The notes: generated by a model not told the origin, from the sequence alone. A DNA stretch of 18,264 bases from Oligoflexales bacterium (GCA_028282865.1 JANQHA010000105.1:1-18264), one strand, 5' to 3'; shown: positions 1 to 7,446, counted from the stretch's first letter. Translations and numbers: made by a program.

Positions 1-574
1 CAAGCCTCGCAAGTGCTTGGCCGAGCTCAATGCCGATCACCCCTAAGCCGATGACCGCGATATCCTTTGGCAGTGTTTCTTGCTCAAAGAAATCGTCGGT
101 GTTTAGTAGGTATTTGCTATAGGGCTGCCAATCCGCTGGGAGGATAGGTGACGACCCAGTAGCGATTATGATCTTTTTTGCAGTAATCTGTTCGTCTCCA
201 AGATCGAGTGTATTCTCTGATAAGAATTTAGCTCGCTTGGCAATTAAATGTTTTCCAGTCCAAGAGTTTAAATCTGCAATCACCGCTCTAACGAAGCGGT
301 CCCTGAGTTTTCTAACATGCATGAGGGCATCTTTGGTGGAAGAGGTTAACGACTCGGCCCCAGAAATCCCCACCTCGGCGAAGTGGTTTCTTTTGTGAAA
401 TAGGTTTCCTGCCTCAATCAATACTTTGGATGGCATGCAGCCGACCCGGGCACACGTAGTGCCCATAGGTCCATCGTCAATAACGACATAATTTTCTGTG
501 TGTTTTGCGACCTCTCTTCTTGCGGAAAGCCCTGCTGTTCCTGCTCCAATAATTGCAACATCAACCTGTTTCAT
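1..574 (-). CDS. dihydrolipoyl dehydrogenase-like FAD/NAD(P) disulfide oxidoreductase (partial, C-terminus off left edge)
   Basis: The first 191 residues of a class I pyridine-nucleotide disulfide oxidoreductase can be read without a stop. Seen: an N-terminal FAD dinucleotide-binding motif IIGAGTAG (residues 8-15), the redox-active disulfide C41-x4-C46 inside GTTCARVGCMPSK, the ATGSSP segment, and a second GLGVIG nucleotide-binding motif (176-181) where NAD(P)H would bind. True lipoamide dehydrogenases normally read CLNVGCIPSK; the CARVGC variant marks a separate COG1249 subgroup, so the disulfide substrate may not be dihydrolipoamide. Start is ATG at 574 with AAGGAAA upstream, overlapping the stop of the peroxiredoxin gene 11 nt before it, so the two are almost certainly co-transcribed. 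Inference: it may supply electrons to the peroxiredoxin-glutaredoxin, directly or through a low-molecular-weight thiol. The interface domain lies outside the window. Confidence 0.9.
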   Translation of the reverse strand, partial: MKQVDVAIIGAGTAGLSARREVAKHTENYVVIDDGPMGTTCARVGCMPSKVLIEAGNLFHKRNHFAEVGISGAESLTSSTKDALMHVRKLRDRFVRAVIADLNSWTGKHLIAKRAKFLSENTLDLGDEQITAKKIIIATGSSPILPADWQPYSKYLLNTDDFFEQETLPKDIAVIGLGVIGIELGQALARL

Positions 575-585
575 CTACATTTTCC

Positions 586-1317
586 TTATTTTTGAAAGTA
601 TTTCGTTAACTCTTCTGATCCACCGATATGTTTTCCGTCGATAAACACTTGTGGCACGGTGCTTTGGCCCGATAGATTTCTGACACTCTTGAAGCTAACA
701 CCGCTGCCTAATGACACCTCTTCGTAAGCATACCCTTTTTCTTTCAGAAGTGCTTTGGCATTGTTGCAAAATGGGCACCCGGGTTTGGTTAAAATTGTCA
801 CTTCTGATGGCAGCTTTGCACTTGGGTTAATATAATTCAGCATGGTATCGGCATCTGACACTTCAAACGGGTCGCCTTCAACCTCCGGCTCAATAAACAT
901 TTTTTCTATGACTCCGTCATTGACTAGCATTGAATAGCGCCAAGAACGTTTGCCAAAGCCGATGTCGGATTTGTCTACCAACATTCCAACCGCGTTACTG
1001 AACTCTCCATTGCCGTCAGGTAGGAACAAGATATTGTCTGTTTTTTGATCTTTCTCCCAAGCTTCCATAACAAAAGCATCATTGACAGATAAGCAGATGA
1101 TGCTGTCAACTCCGTTTTCTTTGAATACTGGGTATAACTCGTTATACCGGGGTAAGTGAGTCGATGAACAAGTCGGTGTGAACGCTCCGGGCAACCCGAA
1201 AAGAATCACTTTTTTCCCGGCAAAAAGGTCGTCGGTTGTTAGCTTGGTCCAGTCGCCGTTTTGTCGAGCTACCAAGCTCAGCTTTGGTATTTTTTGTCCT
1301 TCTTTATTTTCTAACAT
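586..1317 (-). CDS. hybrid peroxiredoxin-glutaredoxin (Prx5-Grx fusion)
   Basis: Thiol peroxidase that reduces H2O2 and organic hydroperoxides, with its own glutaredoxin domain for regeneration; cytoplasmic, no signal peptide. Residues 1-165 are a Prx5-type domain with PGAFTPTC and peroxidatic C50, plus the conserved SWRYSM arginine region. Residues about 172-243 are a glutaredoxin with CPFC active site (C181, C184), TVP with the cis-proline (P222) and the GG pair (232-233) that binds the glutathione moiety. The length of 243 aa matches the Haemophilus/Vibrio PGdx/hyPrx5 family. ATG 1317 is preceded by AAGGAG at 1324-1329 (6-nt spacing). It is the first gene of an operon with the downstream disulfide oxidoreductase. 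In Haemophilus this gene type is under OxyR control, and an OxyR-like half-site lies about 90 nt upstream here. Confidence 0.96.
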   Translation of the reverse strand: MLENKEGQKIPKLSLVARQNGDWTKLTTDDLFAGKKVILFGLPGAFTPTCSSTHLPRYNELYPVFKENGVDSIICLSVNDAFVMEAWEKDQKTDNILFLPDGNGEFSNAVGMLVDKSDIGFGKRSWRYSMLVNDGVIEKMFIEPEVEGDPFEVSDADTMLNYINPSAKLPSEVTILTKPGCPFCNNAKALLKEKGYAYEEVSLGSGVSFKSVRNLSGQSTVPQVFIDGKHIGGSEELTKYFQK

Positions 1318-1402
1318 GGTTATCTCCTTAAGTTGGTTTCTACTTACAACCTATAATCGGGAGTTTTTAGCGATAAGTAAAATTGATATTTTTTATTATA
1401 TT

Positions 1403-1417
1403 ATAGTTTTTATCTAT
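1403..1417. promoter_or_regulatory. candidate OxyR/LysR-type half-site (ATAG-N7-CTAT)
   Basis: ATAGTTTTTATCTAT fits the 15-bp OxyR half-site ATAGNTNNNANCTAT at every fixed position. It lies 86-100 nt upstream of the peroxiredoxin-glutaredoxin start, within the AT-rich 273-nt gap shared with the divergent lipoprotein gene. A full tetrameric OxyR site needs a second half one helical repeat away (22-nt period). I checked 1381-1395 and 1425-1439 and neither matches, so this is a single good half-site. The only -10-like element between it and the gene is a weak TTATAG near 1350, as expected for an activator-dependent promoter but not proof of one. Confidence 0.35.
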
Positions 1418-1567
1418 TTTAAATGGTTGTCTGAGATTACCATGCCTGCCAGTTTGACGGGGTAAAATTACCAGCTAATTGATTAATTTATCTACATTTT
1501 CAGATAGTTATTCCGATAACGAAAACTTTATATTAAGGCCGGTTGGAAAACTCCGAAGCCGTTGGTG

Positions 1568-1573
1568 TATAAT
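1568..1573 (+). promoter_or_regulatory. candidate -10 element for the metzincin lipoprotein operon
   Basis: An exact TATAAT sits 17 nt before the ATG at 1591. The best -35 is TTGGAA, with a long 19-nt spacer. Transcription would begin near 1580, giving a leader of only about 11 nt that just includes the AGGAG (1581-1585) ribosome binding site. The hexamer is perfect, but the very short leader and long spacer keep this tentative. The remaining 1318-1567 gap holds the OxyR-like site and a small inverted repeat GTTAT-TCCG-ATAAC (1507-1520); I see no gene in it. Confidence 0.4.
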
Positions 1574-1590
1574 GGTTTTAGGAGTTTATC

Positions 1591-2595
1591 ATGGAACGAT
1601 TTAGCTCAGCACGGAAGCAGGCTTTAGTAGTGATAGCTCAGTTGGCTTGCTTTGGGGTGGTCGGCTGCGGCCCTGAAACTAGCGACCGTCAAGTCGATGA
1701 CCGGCATATAAATTACAATAGCAATGATTATGAATTCATCACCTGGTGGCATAGGGATCCTAGTGTCACAGGAATCATGCGCCACGTCAAAAATGATACG
1801 ATCAATGTTTGTTTGAGTGGAGTTTACGGGGACAAAGACAAGTGGGACCGTTGGATTAGTTCTTCGCTACTCAAATGGATCGATACCCTTCGAAAGCTGA
1901 CTTCAAGCGAATTGACTAAAAATATTAATGTGACAACTACGCAGCAGAATTGTCACGTTGACTTTAGAGTACAGGACGGCGAGTGGGGTTTGACTCAAGT
2001 CACTAATAACCCGATTGTATGGGTAGGTCCTGGCACCCCTTATAATGTGGTAGCTCATGAATTTGGGCATACCTTTGCTTTAGACGATACTTATTACAAC
2101 GGGCAAAGTGGCAATTGTTTGTCAGGGCAACCGCAGTCTCTCATGTGTAATATTTCCTTCGATGGCCCACAGAAGGACGACGCTGATGGTGTCGCAGTGG
2201 TATTTAAAAGAGTTTTTCCCAATGATAAGCCGGAACCTCCACCTGAAGAAAAACCTCTCGAAGCATCGTTTTTTATGGCTATTGAAGAGTTAGAGGACGG
2301 AACGGGAATTCCTCACGTATCTGTGATTCCTAAAGACCAAAACTCAGCCGATGGTGAACTCAGTTACTGCATCGGTGACGCTAATACCTGCAAAACAGAG
2401 AGTGGACCGTGGTCCGAAATAACCGCTAGTGATGAGCCGGTAGATCGACCCCATGCGGCAAGGTATTTGATTGATCAGAAGGTTGAGTTTCAGGACGGCG
2501 ACCTAGTGCTACTGCGTTATCAGTTAGACGGCAAAGAGAAGGTTCACGGGTTTGAAGTCAATGACAAGAAATTACAAAGGTTGGGAATGTTATGA
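1591..2595 (+). CDS. putative metzincin-type zinc metalloprotease lipoprotein (snapalysin-like motif)
   Basis: Predicted lipoprotein of 334 aa: basic N-terminus, hydrophobic stretch, lipobox VVGC with lipidated C26. The catalytic motif is HEFGHTFALDD at H156-D166, that is HExxH with aspartate as the eleventh residue, the third zinc ligand used by snapalysin (M7) and some other metzincins; the usual glycine at position 8 is alanine. It is followed by DTYYNGQSG and a candidate Met-turn at M185 (SLMC), as in snapalysin. A proline/glutamate-rich linker near residues 211-220 leads to a roughly 115-residue C-terminal domain I do not recognise. Start ATG follows TTTAGGAG. Its stop overlaps the next start (ATGA), so the two are translationally coupled. 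Family: metallopeptidase, good confidence; exact family (M7, M57 or other) and substrate unknown. Confidence 0.8.
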   Translation: MERFSSARKQALVVIAQLACFGVVGCGPETSDRQVDDRHINYNSNDYEFITWWHRDPSVTGIMRHVKNDTINVCLSGVYGDKDKWDRWISSSLLKWIDTLRKLTSSELTKNINVTTTQQNCHVDFRVQDGEWGLTQVTNNPIVWVGPGTPYNVVAHEFGHTFALDDTYYNGQSGNCLSGQPQSLMCNISFDGPQKDDADGVAVVFKRVFPNDKPEPPPEEKPLEASFFMAIEELEDGTGIPHVSVIPKDQNSADGELSYCIGDANTCKTESGPWSEITASDEPVDRPHAARYLIDQKVEFQDGDLVLLRYQLDGKEKVHGFEVNDKKLQRLGML

Positions 2596-3305
2596 AAGTG
2601 ACTAAATATATTACTAAGCTAGCAGTTATAGTTTTTTGTTTGTCTGGATGCCAGGAGTCCGAGTTATCCAAGCGGACCCGAGCTCCAGAGCGTAATTCGG
2701 GAGATGCAAATGGTGGCGGAGTCGGCTCCTCTTCAAGTTTGTATTTTAACTGCAGTAGCGAAGAAGCCTCGAAGAAGCAGCCAATTCTACAAAATCTTGG
2801 TGGTGCCGCTCGCCCACTCTGTGCCCTATTAAGTGAGTCATCGGCAAAAATTGCTGTAATTCAGACTGGTGATCTTGGTTGCCCTGAGTGCCTTGACTCT
2901 ATCAAGTCTATAGAATCTGACATTTCTAAGCTTACAGATGACTCCAAGAAGCAGTTGATACATTCGATGATTATAGGTCAAGGGACATCGATGGCAGACT
3001 CTAAGAAGGCTCAGCAGGCAGGTGAAACCAGAGCGATTTGGCTAAACGATCATCTGGGAATGCTTAAAAGATTTTTGGCGGAGCAAAAAATTTCTTGGGC
3101 TGATCATCCTATTGTTTTTGTTGGGGTGAACCAAATTGCAGTTCTAGACCGTTCAGAGTACAGCTCCGTTGACGACTTAATACATGTAGCCAGAAAATCT
3201 TTTGATATCGAACTATCGCTGACAAGCGAAGAGCAGCCCAAAGAGTTTTCTTGGGATGGTCTAAGCAACCAAGACAGCAAGTCTTGGAGCATCCGAAACC
3301 TATAA
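2592..3305 (+). CDS. lipoprotein with CPEC motif, possibly thioredoxin-like
   Basis: A 237-aa predicted lipoprotein (LSGC, lipid C20), followed by a low-complexity Ser/Gly/Asn linker around residues 32-48. The core contains a beta-strand-like stretch leading into GDLGCPECLDSI, with C97 and C100 as a CxxC pair at the head of a predicted helix. Further on, WADHPIVFVG could be the cis-proline strand of a thioredoxin fold. It lacks the usual WC before the CxxC, so the fold assignment is an inference. The start overlaps the stop of the upstream metzincin lipoprotein (ATGA). 101 nt later comes ccmF. Since a CcmG-type thiol-disulfide protein is missing from the adjacent ccm block, a role in periplasmic apocytochrome or haem-lyase thiol reduction is possible but unproven. 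Other cysteines (C54, C77) are present. Confidence 0.75.
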   Translation: MKVTKYITKLAVIVFCLSGCQESELSKRTRAPERNSGDANGGGVGSSSSLYFNCSSEEASKKQPILQNLGGAARPLCALLSESSAKIAVIQTGDLGCPECLDSIKSIESDISKLTDDSKKQLIHSMIIGQGTSMADSKKAQQAGETRAIWLNDHLGMLKRFLAEQKISWADHPIVFVGVNQIAVLDRSEYSSVDDLIHVARKSFDIELSLTSEEQPKEFSWDGLSNQDSKSWSIRNL

Positions 3306-3395
3306 TTAATTTATACAAAAAACTCCAAAAATAGCGATTAGTTGGTCTATGCAAAGTGCCTAAATCTGTATATGCTAGCACCTTGGATTCTAATT

Positions 3396-3400
3396 GAAGG
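3396..3400 (+). promoter_or_regulatory. ribosome binding site fixing the TTG start of ccmF
   Basis: GAAGG lies 6 nt before TTG at 3407. An in-frame stop (TGA 3395-3397) directly upstream and no ATG until well inside the conserved first membrane helices leave TTG as the only sensible start. The 3306-3406 gap otherwise shows no convincing promoter or terminator. Confidence 0.6.
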
Positions 3401-3406
3401 TGGCTA

Positions 3407-5395
3407 TTGGCTAATTACGGTTTTTTTCTGCTTTTTTTATGTTCAGCCAGCTGCCTGTATGGCTTCGCTGCGAGCTTAGCTGCTGCTAAATGGCGCAATA
3501 GACGTTTGTTTCAAAGTGCCCGATTTGCAGCTACCGCCAGTGGTGTGCTGTCTTTAATCGCTTGCGGCTTTGTTTGGTATGCAATTCTTAATCACGATTT
3601 TAGCCTCTACTATGCCTATAAGAACTCAAGCACTGATTTGCCTTTTTTTTATAAGATCACTGCATTTTGGTCCTCTTTAGAAGGCTCCCATATGCTTTGG
3701 ACCGTGTTTTTAAATATTTGCACGGTCGTTTGCCTTTGGACTTTTTCTAAAGACAACGAACATATTATGCCTTATGTAGGCGCATCTTTATTGGTGGTGC
3801 TTGGCTGGATGTACTATTTAGCTATCACTCACTCAGATATTTTTGCGGTGACTCCGGTCGCGGCCGCAGAGGGTCGTGGGATGAATACTTTACTGCAAAA
3901 CCCTTACATGGCGATTCACCCACCGATGTTATTTGTCGGCTACACGACTCTTGCCGTTCCATTTGCTTATAGTATCGCAGCTCTTTGTTATGGCGATGTC
4001 ACTGAGGGATGGCTAAAAACAGTTAGAAGGTGGAGCCTTATATCGTGGTGTTTCTTAACGGCGGCGATCATTCTCGGTGGGCGTTGGGCATATGTCGAGT
4101 TGGGTTGGGCAGGATACTGGGCCTGGGATCCGGTAGAGAACTCTAGCTTTCTCCCCTGGCTACTAGTGACTTCGCTGCTTCATTGTTTACTCGTTCAGGG
4201 GCAGCTAGGTCAATTGAAGAGGTTGACCTTTGTTTTAGCAATACTTTCTTTTTTTCTGACTTTTTTTGGCACTTTTATCACCAGGTCTGGGGTGATTACA
4301 TCGGTTCATTCTTTTGCAGAGTCTCCAATTGGTCCAAGTTATTTGCTTTTTATATCAGGACTGCTTTTGGCTTCATCTTTGATATACGGATTTCGAGCTT
4401 ATCTGGTATTGCCTACAGATACAGGTAAGGTCTGGGGAGTATCTAAAGAGTCCGCGGTTGTTGTGTGTTTGCTTATCTTATTATCGTTCGCGGCAATAGT
4501 TTTTGTTGGCACTATTTTTCCGATTGTTTCTGAAACGATTACTAAGCAGAGGATTTCTATTCAGGCTCCCTACTTCAATGCTTTCGCCCCATATGTTGGA
4601 TTTGGGCTAATTGTTACTATAGCTATCGGCAATCTATTGCGCTATCAAGCGAATAACTTTGGCGAGTCTTTGAAGGTTTTTGTCTATGCTACTGTTATTG
4701 CTTTACCAATTACTGGTTTATTTGCATGGCAAGCAGATATTTTCGATACCGTTTCTCCGTTCAATAAAGGTATTCAGCTCGCTGGTGTGCAATTAATTTT
4801 TTGGTGTGCGGTATGTTTAAGTTGGGACTTGCTTCTAAGAATAAAAATGATTCGAGGTCATTGGACCTTATTTTTTAGTCGAAATCGTGCCTTTTTAGGC
4901 GCTTACATTGCCCATATGGGCGCATTAGTTATGATTTTGGGCTTTTTAGGGAATTACCGTGGGTTGGAGCAGGAGGTTTCTTTAAACGCCGATGAAGTAA
5001 AGTCCGTTTTGGGCTACGAGTTAAAGTTTGTTTCAGGCATAGAGGTAAGTAAAGTTGATAATGTCCGTTTGTTTACTGCTCCGATCGAAGTCAGCCAACA
5101 GGGTCGTCTTATTGCTCGAATGAAACCCGCTCGTAGTTTATATCCGACATCTAAGGATCTATTAAATGAAATCGCTGTCGATGGTGGAATCTGGCGCGAT
5201 CTTTATATCGTTCTGAAGGATTTTGATCGCAATCAAGGTAAGCAGATTGTTATCCAAATCAATGTAAACCCGACGGTGCGTTTTGTTTGGCTAGCGACTA
5301 TTATAATGGTGATCGGTGGCCTTGTAGCTTTGTCAGATGCTTACCGGGGTGATCGAAGTCGCGATGTGATCGCAGGAAAGTGGGAAACTGGATGA
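3407..5395 (+). CDS. ccmF: cytochrome c haem lyase subunit CcmF
   Basis: Large polytopic inner-membrane protein (662 aa) of System I cytochrome c maturation. It takes haem from holo-CcmE and, with CcmH, attaches it to the CxxCH motif of apocytochromes. Seen: the tryptophan-rich WWD domain from W227 to N245 (including GYWAWDPVEN), the AIHPP motif with H171, LLH with H259, SVHSF with H301 and AYIAHMG with H503. These match the four essential histidines of E. coli CcmF (H173, H261, H303, H491) in order and nearly in position. A periplasmic domain lies between about 525 and 630, followed by a last membrane helix. Start is TTG at 3407. The last codons overlap ccmH (ATGA). No truncation seen. Confidence 0.97.
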   Translation: MANYGFFLLFLCSASCLYGFAASLAAAKWRNRRLFQSARFAATASGVLSLIACGFVWYAILNHDFSLYYAYKNSSTDLPFFYKITAFWSSLEGSHMLWTVFLNICTVVCLWTFSKDNEHIMPYVGASLLVVLGWMYYLAITHSDIFAVTPVAAAEGRGMNTLLQNPYMAIHPPMLFVGYTTLAVPFAYSIAALCYGDVTEGWLKTVRRWSLISWCFLTAAIILGGRWAYVELGWAGYWAWDPVENSSFLPWLLVTSLLHCLLVQGQLGQLKRLTFVLAILSFFLTFFGTFITRSGVITSVHSFAESPIGPSYLLFISGLLLASSLIYGFRAYLVLPTDTGKVWGVSKESAVVVCLLILLSFAAIVFVGTIFPIVSETITKQRISIQAPYFNAFAPYVGFGLIVTIAIGNLLRYQANNFGESLKVFVYATVIALPITGLFAWQADIFDTVSPFNKGIQLAGVQLIFWCAVCLSWDLLLRIKMIRGHWTLFFSRNRAFLGAYIAHMGALVMILGFLGNYRGLEQEVSLNADEVKSVLGYELKFVSGIEVSKVDNVRLFTAPIEVSQQGRLIARMKPARSLYPTSKDLLNEIAVDGGIWRDLYIVLKDFDRNQGKQIVIQINVNPTVRFVWLATIIMVIGGLVALSDAYRGDRSRDVIAGKWETG

Positions 5396-5898
5396 GTTTT
5401 GCTAGACTAGTTATTTATTTTAGTTGCTGCTGCTTGCTCATAAGCTTGGACGTGAGTGGCCAGTCTACTATCGAAAATAGTGAAACCTCTCAAATGAGCT
5501 TTGATGATCAACGAGTATTTAAAGATGTTGCCGGTATGCTCAGATGCCCGACTTGTACCGGGCTAAGCGTTTTAGATTCCGATGCAAAATTTTCTGTTCA
5601 GATACAGAATCTTGTAAAAAAGCAAATTGATCAAGGCAAGTCTAAAGAAGACATTCTAAACTATTTTGAGAAGCGCTACGGTCCGTGGATTCTTCGTCAG
5701 CCGCCAAAGCGAGGGTTTCATATTGTGGCTTGGGTATTTCCGCTAGTTTTGATTGTATTAGGGCCGTTAATAGTTTGGTTTATGGTCTGGAGAAGGTCAC
5801 GAAAGTCTTCGGAATATATGGTTCGCAGTGCCGACGAGATTGCTGAGGAGTTTAAACAAGCTATCAATCAGGCTCTGGCAGCCAGTAAGGGGTCTTAA
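5392..5898 (+). CDS. ccmH: cytochrome c maturation protein CcmH (thiol reductase subunit)
   Basis: Membrane-anchored periplasmic protein that reduces or holds the apocytochrome CxxC during haem ligation. Numbered from ATG 5392 (168 aa): signal peptide to about residue 23, then the three-helix domain with LRCPTC (C52, C55), close to the canonical LRCPxCQ but with threonine for glutamine, the conserved YFxxRYGPWIL segment, and a C-terminal membrane helix (about 110-132) with a short cytoplasmic tail. A GTG at 5380 is in frame but would have its ribosome site (AGGAAA, 5374-5379) immediately adjacent; ATG 5392, overlapping the ccmF stop as ATGA with 12-nt spacing, is preferred. Length matches single-domain CcmH/CcmL rather than the CcmH-CcmI fusion of enteric bacteria. 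Confidence 0.95.
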   Translation: MSFARLVIYFSCCCLLISLDVSGQSTIENSETSQMSFDDQRVFKDVAGMLRCPTCTGLSVLDSDAKFSVQIQNLVKKQIDQGKSKEDILNYFEKRYGPWILRQPPKRGFHIVAWVFPLVLIVLGPLIVWFMVWRRSRKSSEYMVRSADEIAEEFKQAINQALAASKGS

Positions 5899-5900
5899 CT

Positions 5901-6200
5901 ATGATGATGATTGTGGGGGTGTCTGGGTTGGTGCTGGTATTCATATTGTCGCCTTTTTTTATTGGACGCGGCGGTGAGTTGGCGTCGGCTTCTGCGCTAT
6001 CATCTGCTGAACACTTAACCAAAGTAAAGAAAGCGATTGTAGAGAGGTATGTAAAAGATCTAAGAGCTTTTGAAAGTAAAGAGATTGGCAAGAAGTCCTG
6101 GAGTGGCAGGCAGGAATTCTTGCTTAGAAGGTATATAGATGCGACTCGTCGGTTAGATTATTTACTTGCGAGCTCAGAACCTTCGGAAACTCGAAAGTGA
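5901..6200 (+). CDS. short CcmI-like membrane protein
   Basis: A 99-aa protein with one N-terminal membrane helix (residues 3-22) followed by about 70 residues of charged, predicted alpha-helical sequence (KKAIVERYVKDLRAFESKE ... RRYIDATRRLDYLL). This is the architecture of the N-terminal domain of CcmI, which sits with CcmF and CcmH in the haem lyase complex. The TPR-containing periplasmic domain of full CcmI is absent, so it would be a minimal version. Start is the first of three tandem ATGs with AAGGGG upstream, 2 nt after the ccmH stop; the end overlaps the next gene's GTG start. Assignment rests on position, topology and helix pattern rather than a clear motif. Confidence 0.7.
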   Translation: MMMIVGVSGLVLVFILSPFFIGRGGELASASALSSAEHLTKVKKAIVERYVKDLRAFESKEIGKKSWSGRQEFLLRRYIDATRRLDYLLASSEPSETRK

Positions 6201-6898
6201 GCTACCTTATGAGAGAATATAAGTCTTTGGTAAGTCGATTGGCTCTGCTGTTATTGACAACCAATGCTCAGTTGACTCTAGGTAACGAGATGATTGAGTC
6301 TAAGAGGCATATGGTTATACTTCACCCGACCGTTGATGTGGTGAACGCGACTTATATTTTTGGGGTTGAGAATAAGTCACCAAAATCAATTGAACATAAA
6401 CTACCTATTTTGATGCCAAGAGAAAAAATCAACTTTCGACCTCAGGAGGGGGTAACCGCCGAAGATTTGATTTTAGCTGAAGAGGGAAATGCTGATGTCT
6501 GGGTCAGAAAATCTTTCAAACCAGCGTTGAGTATTATTGGATTTGGCTATCAGGTTCCCGCTTCTTTTGGCGAGGCGACTTTGACTTTTATTGCGCCCGA
6601 AGCTATGAGTGAGTTTCAAGTGATGGTTCCAGATGATCTTATGGTACTGGAATCTGCAGACATGGAGAAACTTGATGATCAAGGGTTCGCTGGAAGGGTT
6701 TTTGACAGCTTACGTGCTGTTAATGTTTCTGCCGGTAGTACTATTAAAATAAAAATAACCGGGGTTCCCGAAGGCAGAACTCGGTTTTTGCTAGCTGGCT
6801 GGATTTTTGTTCTGACTTTAGCTATTTTAGCAGCGTTTCTCGGTTGGAAGACCAGCCCTAGGGTTGAAGGTGATAACGAAGGCAATTTGTTGATTTGA
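6197..6898 (+). CDS. exported beta-rich protein with C-terminal membrane anchor, in the ccm operon (unrecognised)
   Basis: I do not recognise this 233-aa protein. It has an N-terminal signal peptide (cleavage probably near residue 28-30), a periplasmic region of alternating beta-like segments (Ig/beta-sandwich-like by eye), and a single C-terminal membrane helix at about 197-217 followed by a short acidic cytoplasmic tail. There are no cysteines or histidine clusters that suggest haem binding. Start is GTG at 6197 overlapping the previous stop (GTGA); ATG at 6209 is an in-frame alternative but has no clear ribosome site. Overlaps on both sides place it firmly in the ccmF-ccmH operon, so a role in cytochrome maturation or assembly is the natural inference. 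Confidence 0.8.
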   Translation: MSYLMREYKSLVSRLALLLLTTNAQLTLGNEMIESKRHMVILHPTVDVVNATYIFGVENKSPKSIEHKLPILMPREKINFRPQEGVTAEDLILAEEGNADVWVRKSFKPALSIIGFGYQVPASFGEATLTFIAPEAMSEFQVMVPDDLMVLESADMEKLDDQGFAGRVFDSLRAVNVSAGSTIKIKITGVPEGRTRFLLAGWIFVLTLAILAAFLGWKTSPRVEGDNEGNLLI

Positions 6899-7257
6899 TG
6901 AGTAAAATATACGAGAAAGCCTGGTTTTGGCCAGTAGTCAGTATCCTGGCATTAGTTATACTAAGCCGCGGCGCAGCAATTCCGGTATTTGCATCAATGA
7001 TTAAGTTTATCCTTCCTTTCGCCGTAATATACGGTGGTTACCGACTTGTTAAATGGCGTATTAAAAAAAGCTTGATGAACTCAATTAAGAGTGCTGCTTC
7101 CGATTTTCAGAGTTTTCAACACACCTCGCACGCTTACCGGGGTATGCACCAAAACCAAGCTAATAATAGCTGGTCTACTAGTGAAGCCAGGGATGTGATC
7201 GAAATTTGCCCGAAATGTGGCCGGGAAAAGTCTTCTAGCTGCCCAGATGGCTGCTGA
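6898..7257 (+). CDS. small two-helix membrane protein with C-terminal CPKC...CPDGC zinc-ribbon-like tail (unrecognised)
   Basis: A 119-aa protein with two predicted membrane helices (about 8-24 and 30-50), a basic stretch (KWRIKK), a polar Ser/Gln/Asn-rich linker, and a cysteine tail: C104-P-K-C107-G ... C115-P-D-G-C119, where the last cysteine is the C-terminal residue. The pattern resembles a small zinc ribbon, though an iron-sulfur or redox role cannot be excluded. ATG 6898 overlaps the previous stop (TGATG); TTG 6895 is a possible alternative. Last gene of the ccm block; about 190 nt of non-coding sequence follows. Hypothetical; function unknown. Confidence 0.8.
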   Translation: MSKIYEKAWFWPVVSILALVILSRGAAIPVFASMIKFILPFAVIYGGYRLVKWRIKKSLMNSIKSAASDFQSFQHTSHAYRGMHQNQANNSWSTSEARDVIEICPKCGREKSSSCPDGC

Positions 7258-7362
7258 TACTCGACGGCTTTTTATTACTATAAGTATCTGATTTAAAAAC
7301 GAATTAAGATTTATTGCCTTGTTTCTAAGATCGAGCAGAAGCCGAAAAGTTAGAGATATCAG

Positions 7363-7374
7363 CACCTATAGGTG
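7363..7374. repeat. 12-bp perfect palindrome upstream of the glutamine-synthetase-like gene
   Basis: CACCTATAGGTG, followed by GTTTTG, lies in the 7258-7446 gap. It could be a weak terminator for the ccm operon or an operator for the next operon, but several palindromes of this length are expected by chance in a window this size. The gap shows no strong promoter. Confidence 0.2.
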
Positions 7375-7446
7375 GTTTTGTGGAGTTTTACTAGCAAACT
7401 CTTCGAGTTCATCGTATTTATATTAATGATGATCTAGGAGAAATTT

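Noticed and set aside
1507..1520. GTTAT-TCCG-ATAAC inverted repeat as an operator
   Set aside because: Arms of 5 nt are expected by chance in AT-rich DNA; no matching copies elsewhere in the window.
5380..5391. GTG start adding four residues to CcmH
   Set aside because: The ribosome site would abut the GTG directly; ATG 5392 overlaps the ccmF stop in the standard ATGA arrangement.
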